Below, in pieces: positions 5,251 through 10,266 of a DNA stretch of 10,266 bases. The first letter of the stretch is position 1. Each line of letters starts with the position of its first letter. Where the stretch lies: NCBI GenBank assembly GCA_020628635.1, contig JAHDEU010000042.1, positions 1 through 10,266 of the forward strand, in the 5' to 3' direction. Position numbers and translations under genes: made by a program. The stretch is from Hellea sp. GTDB taxonomy: Bacteria; Pseudomonadota; Alphaproteobacteria; Caulobacterales; Maricaulaceae. The notes beneath the pieces are model-generated. The model made no database searches and was not told the origin of the DNA. It saw nothing but the letters and a program-made list of their open reading frames with translations.

Positions 5251-6962
5251 CAGATCACCCCGTCGCGCAAGAGGTCCGCCGCGTGGTTCGCGGCGCGGGC
5301 CGAAAACGCCATATAGGTCAGCGACGGGTTCTGGCAGGCCGAACTCGTCATGAAGCTGCCATCCGTGCAGAACAGGTTGGGAATGTCGTGGCTCTGGTTC
5401 CAGCGGTTGAGTGGGGCCTCCGACGGATCATCGCCCATGCGGATCGTACCCATCTCGTGGATGCCGTTGCCGGGCGCGGAGAGGTAGGCCTCGGTGATCT
5501 TGCCCTTGTTGGACGCCAGAACCGTCGCGCCCGCGGCCTCCACCATGTCATGCGCATCGGCGGCCGCCTGAGCGACGGCGTTGATCTCGTTATCGGTCCA
5601 ACGGCAATCCATGACCGGGATGGGGAAGCCCCATTTGTCGGTCTTCGTCTCGTGCAGGCGGACATGGTTTTCGTAGCGCGGCATGGTCTCGCCGAAGCTG
5701 CCGATCCAGATGTTCCAACGTCCCGGCTTGCGCACGCGCGCCTTGTAGTCCGCGCCGATGCCGACCTTGTCGATCTTGCCGCCCCAGCCCGACCGATGCG
5801 CTCCGCCCTGGAAGCCATAGCCGCGCAGATAGCCGTCGCCGGGCTCCGTGTGGTTTCGGTAGCGCGGGATGTAGAAGCCGTTGGGGCGCCGGCCGTAATG
5901 ATGGAATTCCTGCAGCCCGTCATAGACGCCGTTCGCATAACCCCCGCCGACATGGCCGATCAGGTTGTGCCCGACATGGCCGGAGCTGTTGGCCAGTCCT
6001 TTTGGATTGTCCGCGTCCGCGCTGTTGAGCAGGATCATCGCGCTGGGAATGGCCGAAGCGTTCAGAAACACCGCGCGCCCCGTGATCTCCACTGGCGCTT
6101 TGGTCTTGGTGTCGACGCCGCGAATGCCGGTGACGCGATTGGTCGCCCTGTCATGCGACAGCTTGTGCACGGCGACATCGGTCACGATCGTCAGATTGCC
6201 CGTGCGCTCCGCGGCTGGGAGCGTCGCTGACACGGCGCTGAAATAGGCTCCGAAAGAGCAACCACGAAAGCAATGGTCCCTCGCTTGGCAGGTGCCGCGG
6301 CCGAGCGCGAGTTGCTCCTCGGTCGGCTGCGTCAGGTTGGCCGTCCGGCCGATGATCATCTGCCGCGTCGGCCACTTCGCCTCGATGGCGGACTTCATGT
6401 GCTTCTCAAGCGCCGTCATTTCGTGGGGTGGTTGGAACACGCCGCCATGCGGCAGCACTTCGACGTCGTCAGTATTGTCGCCCGACACGCCTGCAAAGCG
6501 CTCTGCATGGTCGTACCACGGCGCCATCTCCGCATAGTCCACGGGCCACGGCGTGCCGAACCCATCGACCGCGTTGGCCTTGAAGTCGATCTCGCTCATC
6601 CGGTAGCTCTGGCGCGCCCACATGATGGACCGCCCGCCCAGATGATGCCCGCGCCGCCATTTGTAGCGCGTGCCCGGAGCGACCTCGTAGGGGTGCTCGG
6701 TGTCCTTCACCCAGAACTGCTTTGTGTAGCTGTGGAAGGCATAGACCTCGGACTGGATGGGATAGTCTTCGTAAGTGTCCGGCCCCTTCATGTTGAGGTG
6801 TTCCATCTGCCACGGATCGACCATGTCGGTGTAGTCCGTCTCCGGCTTGATCTCGCGGCCGCGCTCCACGACGCAGACCTTGAAGCCGCGCTCGCACAGC
6901 TCCTTGGCGACCCAGCCGCCGGACATGCCGGAGCCGACGACGACGACGTCGAAGTCGGGCAT
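5250..6962 (-). CDS. GMC oxidoreductase, large subunit of sugar dehydrogenase (copy 2)
   Basis: This is a GMC-family flavoprotein dehydrogenase of 570 residues, the longest of the four copies. GSGMSG (10-15) is the FAD-binding loop and GGRSIMWARQSYRM lies at 109-122. The cysteine cluster is C225-x5-C231-x3-C235, and the catalytic pair is His502 (GIHEMGT) and Asn545 (CQNPSLT). The normally conserved NLxDH motif reads NLIGH, with Gly336 in place of Asp. No signal peptide is present. The first 130 residues are nearly the same as copy 1 (GPDTY.DYPIQSEVYAFHSY, WVKD.EHPYE), whereas the Gly substitution and the Gly-rich loop after it (HVGGGYANG) link it to copy 3. The loop before the catalytic His is two to three residues longer than in copies 1 and 3 (LASNKGKITEAYLSAPG). 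The ATG at 6962 shares one base with the TGA of copy 1. It probably oxidises a sugar or glycoside in the periplasm as partner of the single small subunit upstream. Confidence 0.94.
   Translation of the reverse strand: MPDFDVVVVGSGMSGGWVAKELCERGFKVCVVERGREIKPETDYTDMVDPWQMEHLNMKGPDTYEDYPIQSEVYAFHSYTKQFWVKDTEHPYEVAPGTRYKWRRGHHLGGRSIMWARQSYRMSEIDFKANAVDGFGTPWPVDYAEMAPWYDHAERFAGVSGDNTDDVEVLPHGGVFQPPHEMTALEKHMKSAIEAKWPTRQMIIGRTANLTQPTEEQLALGRGTCQARDHCFRGCSFGAYFSAVSATLPAAERTGNLTIVTDVAVHKLSHDRATNRVTGIRGVDTKTKAPVEITGRAVFLNASAIPSAMILLNSADADNPKGLANSSGHVGHNLIGHVGGGYANGVYDGLQEFHHYGRRPNGFYIPRYRNHTEPGDGYLRGYGFQGGAHRSGWGGKIDKVGIGADYKARVRKPGRWNIWIGSFGETMPRYENHVRLHETKTDKWGFPIPVMDCRWTDNEINAVAQAAADAHDMVEAAGATVLASNKGKITEAYLSAPGNGIHEMGTIRMGDDPSEAPLNRWNQSHDIPNLFCTDGSFMTSSACQNPSLTYMAFSARAANHAADLLRDGVI
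6890..6943. repeat. 54-bp block identical to 5178-5231 (GMC2 versus GMC3)
   Basis: This is the partner of the block at 5178-5231, over the FAD-binding loop codons. Confidence 0.85.
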
Positions 6963-8662
6963 CAGATGACGCCGTCTTTCATCAGCTTGCCCGCATGGTC
7001 GGCCGCGCGCGCGGAGAACGCCATGTAGGACAATGACGGGTTCTGGCAGCCTGCGCTGGTCATGAAGCTGCCGTCGGAGATGAACAGGTTGGGGATGTCG
7101 TGGCTCTGGTTGAAACCGTTGAGCACGCTCGTCGCTGGGTCGCGGCCCATGCGCGCCGTGCCCATTTCGTGGATGCCGTCGCCGGGTGCGCTCGGCATGG
7201 CGGTGTCGGGATCGTCGCCGCGGATGAGGTCCATGCCCGCCGCCGCCATCATGGCGCGCGTGTCGCGCGTGGCCTGGCGGACCATGTTGATCTCGTTATC
7301 AGAATGCTTGGCGTCGATGATCGGCACGGGGAAGCCCCAGCGGTCGGTCTTCGTCTTGTGCGGCCGCACATGGTTGGAAAAGCGCGGCAGGATCTCGCCG
7401 AAGGCCACGACACCGAACCACCACTCGCCCGGCTCGCGGAAGCCCGCCTTGTAGTCAGACCCGACCCCGCCCCGGTCCACGCGGCCCGACCAGCTGTTGC
7501 GGTAGATGCGGCCCTGATAGCCATAGCCGCGCGAGAAGCCCTCGCCCTCCTCCGTGTGGTTGCGGAAACGCGGAATGTAGAAGCCGTTCGGTCGGCGGCC
7601 GTAATAGTGGCTCTGCAGGCTGGCGGGCATGCGCCCATAGCCGCGCGCGCCGCTGAAGTGATCCATCAGGTTGTGGCCGAGCTGGCCGGAGCTGTTGGCC
7701 AGGCCGTTCGGCGCATATTCAGTCGCGGAGTTCAGCAGGATAAGAGGCGAGACAATGGCCGAGGCGTTCAGGAACACCGCGTCGCCGGTGATGGTCACGC
7801 CTTCATTGGTCTTGACGTTGACGCCTTGCACGCCCGTCACGCGGTTGGTCGCCTCGTCGTGCAGAACCTTGTGCACGGCGACATCGGTGATGAGCGTCAG
7901 ATTGCCCGTGCGTTCGGCCGCGGGAAGCGTCGCGGAATTGGCGCTGAAATAGGCGCCGAAGGAACAGCCGCGAAAGCAGTGGTCACGCGCCTGGCACTTG
8001 CCGCGACCCAGCGCGGTCTGCTCCTCGGTCGGCTGGGTCAGGTTCGCCGCGCGGCCCGGAATGACCTTGCGGCCGGGAAAACTGGCCTCGACGGCTGCCT
8101 TGAACTTTTCTTCGGCGATGGTGAAGTGGTGCGGCGGCTGGAAAACGCCGTCGGGCAGGATTTCCAGCCCTTCGGTCGAGCCGCTGATCCCGGCAAAGCG
8201 CTCCGCATGGTCGTACCACGGCGCGATGTCGGCATAGCGCACGGGCCAGTCGATCGCGAAATTCTCTCGCTTGTTCGCGGTGAAGTCGATCTCCGACATG
8301 CGGTAGGATTGGCGCGCCCACATGATCGAGCGCCCACCGACATGATGCCCGCGCCGCCATTTATAGTCCTGGCCTTCCGGCGTCTCGTAGGGGTGCTCCC
8401 CGTCCTTGACCCAGAACTGCTTGGTATAGCTGTGGAAGGCATAGACCTCCGACTGGATCGGGTAGTCGGCATAGGTGTCGGGGCCCTTCAGGTTCAGGTG
8501 CTCCATCTGCCACGGATCGACCATGTCGGTGTAGTCGGCCACTGGGTCGATGGGACGGCCGCGCTCGACCACGGCGACCTTGAAGCCGCGCTCGCACAGC
8601 TCCTTGGCCACCCATCCTCCGGACATGCCGGAGCCGACGACGACAAAGTCGAAATCCGCCAC
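6962..8662 (-). CDS. GMC oxidoreductase, large subunit of sugar dehydrogenase (copy 1)
   Basis: This is a GMC-family flavoprotein dehydrogenase of 566 residues. The start chosen is the GTG at 8662, 2 nt after the TAG of the small-subunit gene, because it gives an N-terminus (MADFDFVVVGSG) that lines up with the M-A/P-DFD starts of the other three copies. An in-frame GTG at 8716 would add 18 residues lying inside the small-subunit gene. The only GGAG present touches the GTG, so translation is probably coupled to the gene before. GSGMSG (10-15) binds FAD, and GGRSIMWARQSYRM lies at 109-122. The cysteine cluster is C223-x5-C229-x3-C233, NLMDH (331-335) has the usual Asp334, and the catalytic pair is His498 (GIHEMGT) and Asn541 (CQNPSLS). 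No signal peptide is present, so export should depend on the Tat-bearing small subunit encoded immediately upstream. As the copy next to the small subunit, it is the most obvious partner for a LacA/LacC-type sugar 3-dehydrogenase. Substrate unknown. Confidence 0.94.
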   Translation of the reverse strand: MADFDFVVVGSGMSGGWVAKELCERGFKVAVVERGRPIDPVADYTDMVDPWQMEHLNLKGPDTYADYPIQSEVYAFHSYTKQFWVKDGEHPYETPEGQDYKWRRGHHVGGRSIMWARQSYRMSEIDFTANKRENFAIDWPVRYADIAPWYDHAERFAGISGSTEGLEILPDGVFQPPHHFTIAEEKFKAAVEASFPGRKVIPGRAANLTQPTEEQTALGRGKCQARDHCFRGCSFGAYFSANSATLPAAERTGNLTLITDVAVHKVLHDEATNRVTGVQGVNVKTNEGVTITGDAVFLNASAIVSPLILLNSATEYAPNGLANSSGQLGHNLMDHFSGARGYGRMPASLQSHYYGRRPNGFYIPRFRNHTEEGEGFSRGYGYQGRIYRNSWSGRVDRGGVGSDYKAGFREPGEWWFGVVAFGEILPRFSNHVRPHKTKTDRWGFPVPIIDAKHSDNEINMVRQATRDTRAMMAAAGMDLIRGDDPDTAMPSAPGDGIHEMGTARMGRDPATSVLNGFNQSHDIPNLFISDGSFMTSAGCQNPSLSYMAFSARAADHAGKLMKDGVI

Positions 8663-8664
8663 TC

Positions 8665-9261
8665 CTAGGTGGCCCAGGTCTTGGGATATTTGCTGATCGG
8701 GGCCTGCCCGATCCACTCACCGGGCACGGCCTCATAGGCCAGCTCCTGCGTCGCGCCGGGCTCGCTCATGTAATAGGCTGTCGCGACGGTCTTCTTCATG
8801 TCGCGGTAGAAGGTGTCCTCGATCTCGCCCGCATAGACCTTGGCGTCATAGGCGCCGAGCACGGCTTCGCGCTCTTCCGGTGACATGGCGAGAAACTTGG
8901 TCTCACCCGATAGCGTCTTGTAGACGCGCCGGATGCCCTCACGCCAATATTGGCGGAAGTTGTCGTCGCCCCATTCGGACGCCAGACCCTGGATGACGTC
9001 GGGCACGCCGGCCTCCACCGCGCCCGGCGTGTCCGTGCTGGGGATGATCGTGTCGGCCATCGCGCCGAGGGCCCGCATTTCGGAACCGGAAAAGAACTTG
9101 GTCGGCTTGGCATAGCCGAGCACGTCGAACTCCTGCACCGCTTCCGTCGCCGCGCTGCTCTGACCGCAGGCCGCGAGCGCGCCGGAGGCCGAGATGGCCA
9201 GCAGTCCCGTGAGCGCGCTGCGCCGGTTGATGTTCGCCTGTGTCAGGTTGAGCCTAGTCAT
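8665..9261 (-). CDS. Sugar dehydrogenase small subunit, Gluconate_2-dh3 family, Tat lipoprotein
   Basis: The product has 198 residues. The leader carries twin arginines in NRRSALTGL (residues 12-20), a hydrophobic stretch, and a lipobox LAAC ending at Cys32, so it is predicted to be exported folded by Tat and lipid-anchored. The mature part matches the gluconate 2-dehydrogenase subunit 3 family: MRALGAMADTIIPSTDTPGA (62-81), AGVPDVI (84-90) and a C-terminal YYMSEPGATQELAYEAVPG (163-181). In gluconate, fructose and FAD-glucose dehydrogenases such subunits stabilise the flavoprotein and carry it across the membrane by co-export. The four GMC proteins downstream have no leaders of their own. The ATG overlaps the MFS stop by 8 nt (ATGACTAG) and has GGGGAGG 9 nt upstream. 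It is the only small subunit in the window for four large subunits. Its length is within the usual range of the family and it looks complete. Confidence 0.93.
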   Translation of the reverse strand: MTRLNLTQANINRRSALTGLLAISASGALAACGQSSAATEAVQEFDVLGYAKPTKFFSGSEMRALGAMADTIIPSTDTPGAVEAGVPDVIQGLASEWGDDNFRQYWREGIRRVYKTLSGETKFLAMSPEEREAVLGAYDAKVYAGEIEDTFYRDMKKTVATAYYMSEPGATQELAYEAVPGEWIGQAPISKYPKTWAT

Positions 9262-10266
9262 GGGCCATGACCTCCCCGCCAGTGTCCTTGGTGATGCGGC
9301 CCCTCAGGACCCACATGATGCCGAAGCTCACCACCAGGATCAGCGGCAGCGCGACGAGCTGCGACAGCGCGCCCTGCCCGGCCGCGAGCTCCACCGCGTC
9401 TCCCGTCAGCCCGGTGTCCTCCGCCGTCTTGCGCGCGCTGTCGATCCAGCCGCCGATGACAGGGTTCCAGATGGTCAGGCCGAACATGCCGGCTGCGCCG
9501 ACCAAGCTCATGCCGAGCGCGCCGGAGCGCGGAGCATACTCTGCCGTCACGCCGATCATGGTCGGCCAGAAATAGCAGACGCCGATCGCGAAGACGACGG
9601 CCGCCAGATAGACCATCGGGCCGGTGATCGTGGCGAGCATGAACAACCCGATGGATGTCACGACCGCGCCAAACAGCAGCACACCCAGCGGGTTCAGCGC
9701 GTGGATGACGGGTCCGGCGAAGAAGCGGCCCACCGCCATGATGCCGGTCACGAGACCGAGGATCAGCAGAGGCTGTGCGCCGGAAACCGACAGGATGCGC
9801 TCCACCCATTGCTGGGTGCCGAGCTCGGAGGCTGCGGTCAGGCTCATCAGCCCCATGAGAATGACGAGCAGGATGGCGTCCCGCGTGCTGCCCGTGATGT
9901 TCTTGACCAGCAAATAGGTCAGCACGAGCGCGACCGCGAGCGGTGCGACGAAGCCGCCGGGCAGGCCGGACACCAGCGCATTGGGCGTGCCGATCAGCAC
10001 CAGCAGGGCGAAGACCGCCCCCATCAGCACCCAGGCCGGCGTGGACAGTGTCGCGCGATTTTCCTCCTGGCTCACATCCGGGAACTTGGTCGTGAAGATC
10101 ATGAAGCCGTAGATGAGCGTCGGGATGATCATGATCGCGATTTGCGGCTGCCAGCCCGTATTCGCCTGCGTCATGAAGTAGGACACCAGCGCACCGATCA
10201 CGATGCCGCCCGGGAACCAGACGTGGAAGCGGTTGAGCCACTTCGTCTTGTCGTCCTTGTACATCT
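9254..10266 (-). CDS. MFS sugar transporter (5' end missing)
   Basis: This is a partial gene whose frame is open to the right edge; 336 residues plus stop are present. The product is an inner-membrane permease of the major facilitator superfamily. Numbering from the first Met in the window, hydrophobic segments lie at about 14-32, 41-58, 76-93, 104-121, 129-147, 164-182, 192-213, 216-236, 246-268 and 302-320. Family-like motifs are KTKWLNRFHVWFPGG (6-20), a polar loop with KFPDVSQEE (60-68), AASELGTQQWV (144-154) and GRFFAGPVI (179-187). They recall MFS permeases that sit beside GMC oxidoreductase and sugar isomerase genes. The Met at position 6 nt from the window end is unlikely to be the true start, since at least the first few helices of an MFS fold are absent. 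As the first visible gene of the run, it probably imports the sugar or 3-keto sugar produced in the periplasm. The transported substrate is inferred from context only. Confidence 0.88.
   Translation of the reverse strand, partial: MYKDDKTKWLNRFHVWFPGGIVIGALVSYFMTQANTGWQPQIAIMIIPTLIYGFMIFTTKFPDVSQEENRATLSTPAWVLMGAVFALLVLIGTPNALVSGLPGGFVAPLAVALVLTYLLVKNITGSTRDAILLVILMGLMSLTAASELGTQQWVERILSVSGAQPLLILGLVTGIMAVGRFFAGPVIHALNPLGVLLFGAVVTSIGLFMLATITGPMVYLAAVVFAIGVCYFWPTMIGVTAEYAPRSGALGMSLVGAAGMFGLTIWNPVIGGWIDSARKTAEDTGLTGDAVELAAGQGALSQLVALPLILVVSFGIMWVLRGRITKDTGGEVMAHD
9271..9277 (-). promoter_or_regulatory. Ribosome binding site of the small-subunit gene, inside the MFS gene
   Basis: The minus strand reads GGGGAGG 9 nt before the ATG at 9261, inside the last codons of the permease gene. 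It supports that start over the upstream ATG at 9268, which belongs to the permease frame. Confidence 0.7.

Noticed and set aside
6930..6950. A short GAC/CGA trinucleotide run near the start of GMC copy 2.
   Set aside because: It encodes the run of valines in the FAD-binding strand and does not extend beyond those codons.
1862..8662. The possibility that the four GMC genes encode choline dehydrogenase, cholesterol oxidase or alcohol oxidases.
   Set aside because: The adjacent Gluconate_2-dh3 small subunit, the cysteine cluster and the TIM-barrel partner point to membrane-linked sugar dehydrogenases. Leaderless single-subunit GMC enzymes lack that partner.
7100..8668. A 522-codon open frame on the plus strand opposite GMC copy 1, with shorter similar frames opposite the other copies.
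   Set aside because: The proteins are rich in Arg, Val, His and Ala with no recognisable domain. The same kind of frame recurs opposite each paralogue, as expected from GC-rich codon use on the true strand.
6962..8716. A longer form of GMC copy 1 starting at the GTG at 8716.
   Set aside because: The added 18 residues have no match in the other three copies and lie within the small-subunit gene. The GTG at 8662 restores the shared N-terminus.
9258..10241. A second minus-strand frame of 327 codons over the MFS gene.
   Set aside because: It is rich in Arg, His, Asp and Gly with no membrane segments, while the other frame encodes a clear polytopic transporter.

Overview
The window is GC-rich and is filled by one densely packed minus-strand gene run. 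It is read right to left: MFS permease (cut by the right edge), small 'gluconate 2-dehydrogenase subunit 3' protein, four consecutive GMC flavoprotein oxidoreductases, TIM-barrel 'sugar phosphate isomerase/epimerase', then a secreted carbohydrate-binding-like protein (cut by the left edge). The only intergenic space larger than 2 nt is 45 nt, between the TIM-barrel gene and the last gene. No promoter, terminator, RNA gene, insertion sequence or CRISPR array is visible, so the promoter should lie beyond position 10266. The GC-rich codon use and the combination of Tat-exported sugar oxidoreductases with an MFS permease fit a heterotrophic alphaproteobacterium of the Caulobacterales/Maricaulales/Sphingomonadales kind. 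This assignment is an inference and is not firm.

Layout. 9254-10266: C-terminal part of an inner-membrane MFS transporter. 8665-9261: Tat-dependent, lipobox-bearing small subunit, overlapping the MFS stop by 8 nt. 6962-8662, 5250-6962, 3547-5250 and 1862-3547: GMC large subunits 1 to 4, of 566, 570, 567 and 561 residues. Copies 1/2, 2/3 and 3/4 are joined by one-base TGATG overlaps. 930-1862: TIM-barrel protein, itself joined to GMC4 by a TAATG overlap and carrying its own Tat/lipobox leader. 1-884: protein with a signal peptide and at least two repeated modules.

Interpretation. A GMC large subunit plus a Gluconate_2-dh3 small subunit is the composition of periplasmic FAD sugar dehydrogenases, including the glucoside/lactose 3-dehydrogenases (LacA/LacC type). 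These oxidise C3 of a sugar or glycoside and pass electrons to a cytochrome. TIM-barrel AP_endonuc_2-family proteins are recurrent partners in 3-keto-glycoside degradation, where they isomerise, epimerise or eliminate the 3-keto sugar. The inferred scheme is as follows: glycosides are oxidised in the periplasm by any of four related dehydrogenases, cleaved or rearranged by the TIM-barrel lipoprotein, and the products are imported by the MFS permease. The striking feature is the amplification. Four intact, diverged catalytic subunits stand beside a single small subunit, which suggests interchangeable catalytic subunits of different substrate range sharing one export escort. No cytochrome c subunit is encoded in the window.
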